Of a stretch of DNA of 13,507 nt, positions 1 to 6,661 are shown piece by piece. Source of the stretch: Gallionella sp. (GTDB lineage: Bacteria > Pseudomonadota > Gammaproteobacteria > Burkholderiales > Gallionellaceae); assembly GCA_004298605.1 (NCBI GenBank), contig SCPW01000062.1:1-13507 (forward strand), in the 5' to 3' direction. Every line of letters begins with the position of its first letter. Position 1 is the first letter of the stretch. Made by a program: the position numbers and the translations under genes. Below the pieces are notes generated by a model, which worked only from the letters and a program-made list of their open reading frames with translations, was not told the origin of the DNA and did not search any database.

Positions 1-131
1 AGGGTGTGCGGGTAATCGCGCCAGAGCGCGTCCCAATTGGGTTTCCGGGCGGCCAGGACGGCGTTGGAATCGGTCTCTTCGCGGTAGCCGAAACCATCCA
101 GAATGAGCAATAAAACAGGGGTGGCGTCCAT
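1..131 (-). CDS. gpmI: 2,3-bisphosphoglycerate-independent phosphoglycerate mutase, N-terminal part
   Basis: This is the first 43 codons of a minus-strand gene that runs off the left edge, starting at the ATG whose complement is at 129-131. The visible protein begins [18 protein letters not shown], followed by TDSNAV and WRDYPHT. This matches the start of the metal-dependent, cofactor-independent mutase family, which interconverts 3- and 2-phosphoglycerate in glycolysis. Asp12 in the LDGFGYRE motif is a metal ligand in this family. The gene is divergent from the ArsR-type regulator. In E. coli and many other proteobacteria gpmI/gpmM is instead divergent from the rhodanese gene yibN, which here lies 8.3 kb away. 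The catalytic serine and the rest of the protein are outside the window. The family call is firm despite the short length because the motif is very characteristic. Confidence 0.88.
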   Translation of the reverse strand, partial: MDATPVLLLILDGFGYREETDSNAVLAARKPNWDALWRDYPHT

Positions 132-136
132 TGATG

Positions 137-145
137 TAGAATATA
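137..145. promoter_or_regulatory. candidate half-operator in the gpmI-arsR intergenic region
   Basis: TAGAATATA at 137-145 is the exact reverse complement of TATATTCTA at 560-568, which is most of the palindrome in front of the RND adaptor gene. It lies 6 bp upstream of the gpmI start codon and about 90 bp upstream of the chosen regulator start. That would suit autorepression, or an effect on both divergent genes. The other half of the palindrome is not preserved here, and the motif also resembles a -10 box, so the shared 9 bp could be promoter similarity rather than an operator. Confidence 0.3.
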
Positions 146-230
146 AGCGAATGGTAATTTTATGAGAGCGCATTTTAGCCGAATTCACCCCGCTTGGCGC
201 GTGGCTCGGCTGCGGAACCAGGATACCGAC

Positions 231-533
231 ATGGCAAACAAACTGATTGACAGGGAAGAAGACATCCAACAGGCCGCGCAGGCCATCAAGGCAATCGCGC
301 ACCCGTTGCGCCTGAAGATTTTGTGCGTGCTGGGCGACGGGGAAATCAGCGTGCAGGACATCGTGGAGCAAGTCGGCACATCGCAGAGCAATATCTCGCA
401 GCATCTGGCGATATTGCGCGAGAAGGGCGTGCTGGCGACGCGCAAGGATGCAAACAGGGTGTATTACCGCATCGGCGATTTGCGCACCCTCAAGCTGGTC
501 GGCATGATGCGCGACGTGTTCTGCACGACATAG
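231..533 (+). CDS. ArsR/SmtB-family repressor, two-cysteine persulfide-sensor type (SqrR/BigR/YgaV-like)
   Basis: This is a 100-residue winged-helix repressor of the ArsR family. The ATG at 231 is chosen over an upstream one at 162 because AGGA at 220-223 is well placed, and because the extra 23 residues are arginine-rich and unlike the family. The helix-turn-helix covers about residues 39-66 ([20 protein letters not shown]), and the wing covers about 67-81. The usual metal site in the recognition region (ELCVC) is absent. The only cysteines are Cys32 (ILCVL) and Cys98 (DVFC), 66 residues apart. SqrR (Cys41/Cys107) and BigR (Cys42/Cys108) have the same spacing; their cysteines form a di- or tetrasulfide with persulfides and release DNA. 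The next operon contains a sulfide:quinone oxidoreductase, which supports a sulfide-responsive role. The inducer is inferred, not shown. A repressor responding to general oxidants is the main alternative. Confidence 0.85.
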   Translation: MANKLIDREEDIQQAAQAIKAIAHPLRLKILCVLGDGEISVQDIVEQVGTSQSNISQHLAILREKGVLATRKDANRVYYRIGDLRTLKLVGMMRDVFCTT

Positions 534-536
534 GGA

Positions 537-565
537 TTGATTTTTATTCCAAATATCAGTATATT
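537..565 (+). promoter_or_regulatory. probable sigma-70 promoter of the adaptor-sqr-RND operon
   Basis: The -35 box TTGATT (537-542) and the -10 box TATATT (560-565, five of six consensus bases) are separated by exactly 17 bp. They begin just after the stop codon of the ArsR-type gene. Transcription would start near 572 and give a leader of roughly 27 bases before the TTG start at 600. The -10 box lies wholly inside the palindrome at 560-573, so a bound repressor would block polymerase. The promoter was read by eye. Confidence 0.55.
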
Positions 566-573
566 CTAATATA
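560..573. promoter_or_regulatory. candidate repressor operator, perfect 6-bp inverted repeat
   Basis: TATATT-CT-AATATA is a perfect inverted repeat with a 2-bp centre in an AT-rich pocket of an otherwise GC-rich region. An overlapping imperfect palindrome, AATAT-CAGT-ATATT, occupies 552-565. The site covers the -10 box of the predicted operon promoter and follows the regulator gene by 26 bp, which is a typical place for an ArsR-family operator. A 9-bp part of it recurs inverted at 137-145 in front of the regulator. Confidence 0.5.
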
Positions 574-599
574 GTAAAACTGTGGACGAGGTGAGTGCG

Positions 600-1625
600 T
601 TGGGAAAACCATGGATTTTTTGTCTTCTGCTGCTTGGCGCGGTAACCGCACAGGCAGCCGGGCAGCTTGCCGTTGCACCCGTGCAGTACCGCGAGGTGGC
701 GCAGGTTTACAGCGCGGACGGCGTGGTGGAGGCAGCGCGCCAATCCACCGTCTCCGCCCAGATTGCCGGGCGTGTCGAGGCGATCAACTTCGATGCGGGC
801 GATCGCGTCAACAAAGGGCAGGTGATGCTGCGCATCGACGGGCGCGAAGCGGTGCAAGCTCTGGCTGGCAGCCGGGCGCAGGTGTCGGGGGCGCAGGCCA
901 ATATGCAGAATGCCAGGGCGGCTTATGAGCGCGCCAAACAATTGGCCGCGCAAAAATTCATCAGCCAGGCTGCGCTCGATAAGGCGCAGGCCGACTATAA
1001 AATGGCGTTGGCGCAATCTGAGGCCAGCGAAGCGGGGGCCGGGCAGGCCGGTCTCGCGCACGGTTATGCGGCTGTCATCGCGCCCTACAGTTGGGTGGTG
1101 GCGGCGCGGCTGGTGGAGGTCGGCGAAACGGTGATGCCGGGCAAACCGTTGATGACGGGTTTTGATCCCGCCGAAATGCGTGTGGTAGCCAGCGTGCCGC
1201 AAGACAAGCTGGCGGACATCGGCATCCGCCCCGAAGCGATGGTGGAAGCGCCTTCGCTGAACCGCCGGATCAAGCCTTCCAAGGTAACCATACAACCGCT
1301 TGCCGATGCGCGCACCCACAGTACGCAGGTGCGCGTGTATTTGCCCGCCAATGAAGCGGGCATCTATCCGGGCATGTTTGTGCGTATTCATTTTACCGTC
1401 GGCAAGACCAGCAAGCTGGTGGTTCCCGCGAGCGCCGTGTTGCGCCGCAGCGAAGTGGTTGCCGTGTATGTGGTGGGCGAAAAAGACGAGGTGAAATTGC
1501 GTCAGGTGCGGCTCGGCGAAGCGGCTGCCGATGGCGTGGTGGAAGTGCTGGCGGGGCTGGAGGCGGGCGAGAAAGTGGCGTTGGATCCGGTCAAGGCCGG
1601 GATGTGGGGTGCGAAGCAGAGGTAG
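600..1625 (+). CDS. RND efflux periplasmic adaptor (membrane fusion protein)
   Basis: This is a HlyD/AcrA-type adaptor of 341 residues that would bridge an inner-membrane RND pump and an outer-membrane channel. The start is probably TTG at 600: GAGG at 588-591 is spaced correctly for it, and the protein then opens with a clean signal peptide ([15 protein letters not shown], cleavage near AQA at 17-19). GTG at 582 or 591 would give the longer forms. The first lipoyl half is at about residues 42-81 ([19 protein letters not shown]), an alanine-rich helical hairpin at about 84-152, the second lipoyl half at about 153-188 ([18 protein letters not shown]), then a beta barrel and a membrane-proximal domain. 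Trp165 stands where most relatives have glycine (usually APFDGVV). There is no lipobox, so it is probably not lipidated. It is the first gene after the predicted operator. No TolC-type gene is nearby, so the complex would use an outer-membrane channel encoded elsewhere. Confidence 0.9.
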   Translation: MGKPWIFCLLLLGAVTAQAAGQLAVAPVQYREVAQVYSADGVVEAARQSTVSAQIAGRVEAINFDAGDRVNKGQVMLRIDGREAVQALAGSRAQVSGAQANMQNARAAYERAKQLAAQKFISQAALDKAQADYKMALAQSEASEAGAGQAGLAHGYAAVIAPYSWVVAARLVEVGETVMPGKPLMTGFDPAEMRVVASVPQDKLADIGIRPEAMVEAPSLNRRIKPSKVTIQPLADARTHSTQVRVYLPANEAGIYPGMFVRIHFTVGKTSKLVVPASAVLRRSEVVAVYVVGEKDEVKLRQVRLGEAAADGVVEVLAGLEAGEKVALDPVKAGMWGAKQR

Positions 1626-1654
1626 CGGTTCGTCAACTTACGGAGGGTTCGATC

Positions 1655-2926
1655 ATGGCACATATCGTCATCATGGGCGCGGGTATCGGCGGCATGCCGC
1701 TGGCTTACGAAATGCGGGAGAAGATACGCGGGGGCGACAAGGTAACGGTCATCTCGGAAAGCGAAAATTTTCACTTTATGCCGTCCAACCCCTGGGTGGG
1801 CGTGAAATGGCGCAGCCGGGAGGACATCGAGTTTCCGGCCCGCCCTTATTTGGAGCGCAAAGACATCGGCTTTATTTCCACCGGCGTGAAGCGCGTACAC
1901 CCCGAGCAGAACCGCCTCGAACTGAATGACGGGCAGCAGGTGGACTACGATTTTCTGGTGATCGCCACCGGCCCCAAGCTGGCCTTCGATGAAATCGAGG
2001 GGCTGGGGCCGCATGGCGGGTATACCCACTCGGTTTGCCACGTCGATCACGCGATGAAATCGCAGGAAGAATGGGAGCATTTTGTCGGGAACCCCGGCCC
2101 GATCGTGGTGGGCGCGGTGCAGGGCGCATCGTGTTTCGGCCCGGCTTACGAGTATGCCTTCGTCATGGAAACCGACTTGCGCCGCCGCAAAATCCGCGAC
2201 CGGGTGCCGATGACTTTCGTGACTTCCGAGCCCTACATCGGGCATCTGGGGCTGGGCGGGGTGGGAGACTCGAAAGGGATGCTCGAATCCGCGATGCGCG
2301 AGCGCCACATCAAGTGGATCTGCAATGCCAAGGTCACCAAGGTCGAGGCGGGCAAAATGTTCGTCACGGAACACGACGACGCGGGCAAGGAAAAAATGAC
2401 CCACGAACTGCCGTTTGCCTACAGCATGATGCTGCCCGCTTTCAAGGGTGTGGACGCGGTGTTTGGCATCGAAGGGCTGACCAACCCGCGCGGCTTCATC
2501 CTGATCGACGAGTACCAGCGCAACCCGAAATATAAAAACATTTATTCGGTCGGCGTGTGCGTGGCGATACCGCCGGTGGAAAAAACGCCGGTGCCGGTGG
2601 GCACACCCAAGACCGGCTTCATGATCGAATCCATGGTGTCGGCGACCGTGCATAACATCTGCGCCGAACTGAACGGCAATCCGCCATCCAGCAAGGCGAC
2701 CTGGAATGCGTTCTGCCTGGCGGATTTCGGCGACAGCGGGATCGCGTTCGTGGCGATGCCGCAAATCCCGCCGCGCAACGTGAACTGGTTCTCGGAGGGT
2801 AAATGGGTACACCTGGCCAAGGTTGCGTTCGAGAAGTATTTCATCCGCAAGATGAAGAAAGGCACAACCGAGCCGGTCTTTGAAAAGGTAGTGCTGAAGG
2901 CGCTGGGGATTGCAAAATTGAAGTAG
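1655..2926 (+). CDS. sqr: sulfide:quinone oxidoreductase
   Basis: This is a 423-residue FAD-dependent disulfide reductase that oxidises sulfide to sulfane sulfur or polysulfide and passes electrons to the membrane quinone pool. ATG 1655 is chosen because GGAGG (1642-1646) precedes it and the FAD-binding GAGIGG motif follows at residues 8-13. A longer in-frame start at 1604 lies inside the adaptor gene. The three cysteines of the SQR reaction appear present: Cys128 (HSVCHVDHA), Cys160 (GASCFGPAYE) and Cys354 (NAFCLADFGD). The first two have the same numbers as Cys128 and Cys160 of the Acidithiobacillus ferrooxidans enzyme, and the third matches its Cys356. This separates it from flavocytochrome c and NDH-2 relatives. 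The amphipathic C-terminal tail (about 384-420) should seat it on the cytoplasmic membrane. It lies between the adaptor and pump genes, 29 bp after the former and 26 bp before the latter, so cotranscription is very likely. Confidence 0.92.
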   Translation: MAHIVIMGAGIGGMPLAYEMREKIRGGDKVTVISESENFHFMPSNPWVGVKWRSREDIEFPARPYLERKDIGFISTGVKRVHPEQNRLELNDGQQVDYDFLVIATGPKLAFDEIEGLGPHGGYTHSVCHVDHAMKSQEEWEHFVGNPGPIVVGAVQGASCFGPAYEYAFVMETDLRRRKIRDRVPMTFVTSEPYIGHLGLGGVGDSKGMLESAMRERHIKWICNAKVTKVEAGKMFVTEHDDAGKEKMTHELPFAYSMMLPAFKGVDAVFGIEGLTNPRGFILIDEYQRNPKYKNIYSVGVCVAIPPVEKTPVPVGTPKTGFMIESMVSATVHNICAELNGNPPSSKATWNAFCLADFGDSGIAFVAMPQIPPRNVNWFSEGKWVHLAKVAFEKYFIRKMKKGTTEPVFEKVVLKALGIAKLK

Positions 2927-2952
2927 ACCGTAACTGCGGGGTCCGGGAAAAA

Positions 2953-5900
2953 ATGGGCATTTCAGGGCGCATCGCCAAATACTTCCTGCATTCGCAGATG
3001 ACCCCGCTGCTGGCGCTGGTCGCCGTGCTGCTGGGCTTGTTTGCCGTGCTGGTGACGCCGCGCGAGGAGGAGCCGCAGATCAGCGTGACCATGGCTGACG
3101 TGCTGGTCGCCTATCCGGGCGCTTCGGCCAAGGATGTCGCGCAAACCGTGGCTGCGCCCGCCGAGCAGGTGCTGTCGCAAATAGCCGGGGTGGAGCATGT
3201 GTATTCGGTGTCCCAGCCCGGCATGGCGATCATCACGGTGCAATTCAAGGTGGGCGAAGACCACATCGCTTCGCTGGTGAAATTGCATGATGTGGTCAAT
3301 GCCAATTCCGACTGGCTGCCCGCCACGCTGGGGGTGGCGCAACCGGTCATCAAAGCCAAAGGCATCGACGATGTGCCGGTCGTCGCGCTGACTTTGTGGC
3401 GCGAGCAGGCGGTGGGCGGCGGCATCGAATTGACCCAGGTGGCGCATGCCATCGAGGCCGAACTGAAACGCGTGCCGGGCACGCGCGAAGTGCATACGCT
3501 GGGCGCGACGCAACGCATGGTGCGCGTGCTGCTCGATACGGAAAGGCTGAACGCATACCAGCTCACCGTGCAGGATGTGCGCGGTGCGCTGCAATCCGCC
3601 AATGTTTCGCAGCGCGCCGGAACGCTGGTGCAAAACAACCGCGAAGTGCTGGTACAAACCGGTAGTTTTTTGAGCGATGCCAGCGACGTGAGGCAGTTGA
3701 TGATCGGCGTGTCTGCCGGCAAACCGGTGTTTGTGCGCGACGTTGCCGAAGTGCTGGACGGCGCGGATCAGCCGTCCAGCTATGTGTGGCTGGGCGCGGG
3801 CCCGGCGGCGGAAGACAAGCAAATCAAGGCCAGAGGCGAATTTGCTGCCGTGACGGTGGCGGTCACCAAAAAACCCGGCGCAAACGCGGTGGAGATCGCC
3901 GACAAATTGCTGGCGCGCGTGGACGAGCTGAAGGGCAGCGTGATCCCCGACGACGTGCGGGTCAGCGTCACGCGCAACTACGGCGTGACCGCCAACGATA
4001 AGGCGATGAAGCTGATCCAAAAACTGCTGTTCGCCACGCTCGCCGTGGTCGCGCTGGTGTGGTTGACGATGGGGCGGCGCGAAGCGCTGGTGGTCGGCAT
4101 CGCGGTGTTGTTGACGTTATCCGCGACCTTGTTCGCTTCCTGGGCGTGGGGCTTCACGCTGAACCGGGTTTCGCTGTTCGCGCTGATTTTTTCCATCGGG
4201 ATATTGGTGGATGACGCAATCGTGGTGGTGGAAAACATCCATCGCCGTCGTGCTTTGGCGCCGGATCAATCTTTGGCGGAAATCATTCCCGAAGCGGTGG
4301 ATGAAGTCGGCAGCCCAACCATACTGGCGACCTTCACAGTGATTGCCGCGCTGTTGCCGATGGCGTTCGTCAGCGGCTTGATGGGGCCGTACATGAGCCC
4401 GATCCCGATCAACGCCAGCATGGGTATGCTGATCTCGCTGGCGGTGGCGTTTGTCATCACGCCGTGGCTGGTGCTGCGGTTTTCCGGTAAACATGCGGCA
4501 CTTCCTCCAACCCACCCCCATCCCAACCTTCCCCCTGAATGGGAAGGGGCGATTGCTCCTCCCCTTTCAAGGGGGAGGTTGGGAGGGGGATGGGTTCGCG
4601 CTGAGCGCGACACCGCTATTGGTCGTTTTTTCCATAAACGCTTGAGCCCGTTCCTGAATGGCGCGCACGGCAAACCCGCGCGGCGCAAATTGTGGCTGGG
4701 CATACTCGCCGCGCTGCTGCTGGCCGTATCGCTGGGCGTGGTAAAACTGGTGATCCTGAAAATGCTGCCATTCGACAACAAATCGGAATTTCAGGTGGTG
4801 GTGGATATGCCTGTCGGCACCGCGCTGGAGCAGACCGGCGCTGCGCTGCACGAAATCGGCGGCTATCTGGCCACCGTGCCGGAGGTAACCGATTACCAGG
4901 CTTATGCGGGCACGGCATCGCCGATCAATTTTAATGGGCTGGTGCGCCAATATTATTTGCGCGGCGCCGCCTGGCAGGGCGATATTCAGGTCAACTTGCG
5001 CGACAAACACCACCGCAGCCGCAGCAGCCACGAGATCGCCACCGCCGTGCTGGAGCCGATCCAGAAAATCGCGCGAGCGCGCGGCGCGAAAGTAAAAATT
5101 GTCGAAGTGCCGCCCGGCCCGCCGGTGCTGTCGCCCATCGTGGCGGAAATATACGGGCCGGACTATGAAGGCGCGCGCCAGGTGGCCGGCAAGGTGCGCG
5201 AACAATTCGGCAAAACCGACGGTATTGTCGGCATCGACGACACCGTCACGGAATCCGCGCCCAAGCTACAGTTGCATGTGTTGCAGAGCAAGGCCGCTTT
5301 GCTCGGCGTTGCGCCGCGCGACATTGTGGACGTGATCGGCGCTGCCTTGTCCGGCCAGGATGTTGCGTCATTGCACGACGCCAACGCGAAATACGCGCCG
5401 CCGTTGCGCATCGGCCTGCCCGCCGAACGGCGCGGCCGGATCGACGAGGTGCTCAAACTCAAGGCGCGCGCGCGCGACGGCGTACTGGTGCCACTTTCCG
5501 AGGTAGTGCAAGCGGTTCCAGTGCAGCGCGACTATCCGATTTATCACAAGGATTTGCTGCCGGTGGTGTATGTGTTCGGTGATATGGCGGGCAAGCTGGA
5601 TAGCCCGCTGTACGGCATGTTCGGCGTTGACGGCAAGGTAAACGGCATGGCGCTGGAGCAGGGCGGCAAGCTGGAAAGCTATTATTTCAAACAGCCCGGC
5701 AACCCCTATGCCGGCTACGCGCTGAAATGGGACGGCGAATGGCAGGTGACCTTCGAGACTTTCCGCGACATGGGCATCGCCTACGGCGTGGGCTTGATCC
5801 TGATTTACCTGCTGGTGGTGGCGCAGTTCAAATCCTACCTCGTGCCGCTGGTCATCATGGCGCCGATCCCGCTCACCATCATCGGCGTGATGCCCGGCCA

Positions 5901-6240
5901 CGCGCTGCTCGGCGCACAGTACACCGCGACGTCGATGATCGGCATGATCGCGCTGGCGGGGATCATCGTGCGCAATTCGATCCTGCTGGTGGATTTTGTC
6001 AATCTCAAACTGGCGGAGGGCGAGGTTTTACAGCAAGCCGTGATCGCCGCCGCCGGGGCGCGCGCCAAGCCGATTGTTCTGACCGGGCTGGCCGCGATGC
6101 TGGGCGCGCTGTTCATCCTGGATGACCCGATTTTCAACGGCCTGGCGATCTCATTGATATTCGGCATCCTCATCTCCACCTTGCTGACACTGGTGGTGAT
6201 CCCGGTGTTGTATTACGCAACTTTGTACAAAAAATTGTAG
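2953..6240 (+). CDS. RND-family efflux pump, inner-membrane permease
   Basis: This is a 1095-residue proton-driven RND permease of the AcrB/MdtB type. The first membrane segment is at about residues 16-35, followed by a large periplasmic domain, a membrane bundle from about 353, a second periplasmic domain after the segment near 580-600, and a final bundle from about 935. The proton-relay aspartates are Asp420 and Asp421 (ILVDDAIVVVEN). Arg1007 (IVRNSILLVDF) aligns with Lys940 of AcrB, a conservative change. Residues about 517-548 are encoded by a palindromic repeat lying in frame in the loop between the two halves. They read as a proline- and glycine-rich stretch unlike the rest of the protein, which helps explain a length above the roughly 1030-1050 usual for the family. 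The ribosome-binding site is weak (GGG near 2946), so coupling to sqr translation is possible. The substrate is unknown. Placement with sqr and a persulfide-type repressor suggests sulfur species or a co-occurring toxicant, but this is inference. Confidence 0.92.
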   Translation: MGISGRIAKYFLHSQMTPLLALVAVLLGLFAVLVTPREEEPQISVTMADVLVAYPGASAKDVAQTVAAPAEQVLSQIAGVEHVYSVSQPGMAIITVQFKVGEDHIASLVKLHDVVNANSDWLPATLGVAQPVIKAKGIDDVPVVALTLWREQAVGGGIELTQVAHAIEAELKRVPGTREVHTLGATQRMVRVLLDTERLNAYQLTVQDVRGALQSANVSQRAGTLVQNNREVLVQTGSFLSDASDVRQLMIGVSAGKPVFVRDVAEVLDGADQPSSYVWLGAGPAAEDKQIKARGEFAAVTVAVTKKPGANAVEIADKLLARVDELKGSVIPDDVRVSVTRNYGVTANDKAMKLIQKLLFATLAVVALVWLTMGRREALVVGIAVLLTLSATLFASWAWGFTLNRVSLFALIFSIGILVDDAIVVVENIHRRRALAPDQSLAEIIPEAVDEVGSPTILATFTVIAALLPMAFVSGLMGPYMSPIPINASMGMLISLAVAFVITPWLVLRFSGKHAALPPTHPHPNLPPEWEGAIAPPLSRGRLGGGWVRAERDTAIGRFFHKRLSPFLNGAHGKPARRKLWLGILAALLLAVSLGVVKLVILKMLPFDNKSEFQVVVDMPVGTALEQTGAALHEIGGYLATVPEVTDYQAYAGTASPINFNGLVRQYYLRGAAWQGDIQVNLRDKHHRSRSSHEIATAVLEPIQKIARARGAKVKIVEVPPGPPVLSPIVAEIYGPDYEGARQVAGKVREQFGKTDGIVGIDDTVTESAPKLQLHVLQSKAALLGVAPRDIVDVIGAALSGQDVASLHDANAKYAPPLRIGLPAERRGRIDEVLKLKARARDGVLVPLSEVVQAVPVQRDYPIYHKDLLPVVYVFGDMAGKLDSPLYGMFGVDGKVNGMALEQGGKLESYYFKQPGNPYAGYALKWDGEWQVTFETFRDMGIAYGVGLILIYLLVVAQFKSYLVPLVIMAPIPLTIIGVMPGHALLGAQYTATSMIGMIALAGIIVRNSILLVDFVNLKLAEGEVLQQAVIAAAGARAKPIVLTGLAAMLGALFILDDPIFNGLAISLIFGILISTLLTLVVIPVLYYATLYKKL
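4509..4596. repeat. 88-bp palindromic element in frame inside the RND gene
   Basis: The left arm (4509-4536) and right arm (4569-4596) are inverted copies pairing at 24 of 28 positions, with C-rich and G-rich strands respectively. The 32-base centre has sub-hairpins of its own, for example CCTTCCC (4527-4533) with GGGAAGG (4541-4547), and CCTCCCC pairing into the right arm. A second perfect palindrome, TCGCGC-TGA-GCGCGA, follows at 4596-4610. Composition differs sharply from the surrounding coding sequence, and the reading frame stays open through it. The element resembles REP-like intergenic palindromes common in proteobacteria. Its exact insertion boundaries are unclear, and no target duplication was found. 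Confidence 0.8.
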
Positions 6241-6243
6241 GGT

Positions 6244-6262
6244 GGGCACGTTTTTTGTGCCC
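6244..6262. repeat. hairpin after the RND gene, possible transcription-attenuating element
   Basis: GGGCAC (6244-6249) and GTGCCC (6257-6262) form a perfect 6-bp stem with the loop GTTTTTT. It starts immediately after the pump stop codon (TAG, 6238-6240). The T run is in the loop, not after the stem, so this is not a canonical intrinsic terminator on the plus strand. It looks like a short repeated intergenic palindrome that could protect the 3' end of the operon mRNA or partly stop transcription before the DUF2892 gene. Confidence 0.5.
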
Positions 6263-6311
6263 GCGCATTCTTTTGCATACAGAAAATTTCAGTAGAATCC
6301 GCACCATATCG

Positions 6312-6430
6312 CCCTCTCCCCAACCCTCTGGGTGAAACAACTAGCCATTCGGCTAGGCTGCAAACAACCGCAGCCAAGCCGCTGGTTATCCCGCAGGCGG
6401 GCGAGGGGGCAAACGAAAAAAGCACTAAAA
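6312..6430. repeat. hairpin-rich repeat element, copy 1 (leader of the DUF2892 gene)
   Basis: Positions 6312-6416 align without gaps to 10378-10482 with 95 of 105 bases identical, and a looser match continues to about 6430. The copy contains three perfect hairpins in series: CTAGCC/GGCTAG (6341-6346 with 6351-6356), GGCTGC/GCAGCC (6356-6361 with 6370-6375) and CCCGC/GCGGG (6390-6394 with 6397-6401). These are enclosed by CCCTCTCCC (6312-6320) pairing with GGGCGAGGG (6399-6407) at eight of nine positions. It fills most of the 208-base gap between the pump and the DUF2892 gene. A weak promoter-like TAGAAT at 6293-6298 lies just upstream, without a convincing -35 box. No target duplication is visible at this copy. 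Confidence 0.85.
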
Positions 6431-6448
6431 CCTTTAATGGAGCGCATC

Positions 6449-6661
6449 ATGAACGCAGAACGCATAGTCCGTATCGTTGCCGGCGGTTTTGTCCTGTTGT
6501 CGCTGTCGCTGGGCGTAGCGGCCAGCCCGCTGTTTGTCAGCGATAAATTTTTGTGGTTCACCGCGTTTGTCGGCCTGAATTTATTTCAGAGCGGCTTCAC
6601 CAATTTCTGCCCGTTGACCAACATCCTGGCAAAGTTCGGCATCAAGAGTTGTTCTTGTTGA
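6449..6661 (+). CDS. DUF2892 (YgaP-type transmembrane domain) small membrane protein
   Basis: This is a 70-residue protein with two membrane helices (about 8-28 and 33-53) and the family signature GLNLFQSGFTNFCPL followed by ILAKFGI. ATG 6449 is preferred because GGAG at 6439-6442 serves it. An ATG at 6437 is the alternative and overlaps that site. DUF2892 is the C-terminal membrane domain of E. coli YgaP, where it is fused to a rhodanese and encoded beside the YgaV repressor. A stand-alone copy here, in a block opened by a YgaV/SqrR-like repressor and containing sqr, fits a part in handling sulfane sulfur, although its biochemical role is not settled. The tail ends in Cys-Ser-Cys (residues 68-70), with a further Cys54 at the end of helix 2; such a cysteine cluster could be functional. 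The gene follows the pump by 208 bp. Confidence 0.8.
   Translation: MNAERIVRIVAGGFVLLSLSLGVAASPLFVSDKFLWFTAFVGLNLFQSGFTNFCPLTNILAKFGIKSCSC

Noticed and set aside
162..230. Upstream ATG for the ArsR-type gene
   Set aside because: It would add 23 Arg-rich residues unlike the family. The ATG at 231 has a well-spaced AGGA and gives the normal length.
1502..2812. 436-codon open frame on the minus strand opposite sqr
   Set aside because: It is an antisense shadow. The plus strand has a complete SQR with conserved cysteines and a good ribosome-binding site.
6244..6262. Canonical intrinsic terminator after the RND gene
   Set aside because: The T run is in the loop and no T tract follows the stem, so it is kept only as a hairpin repeat.
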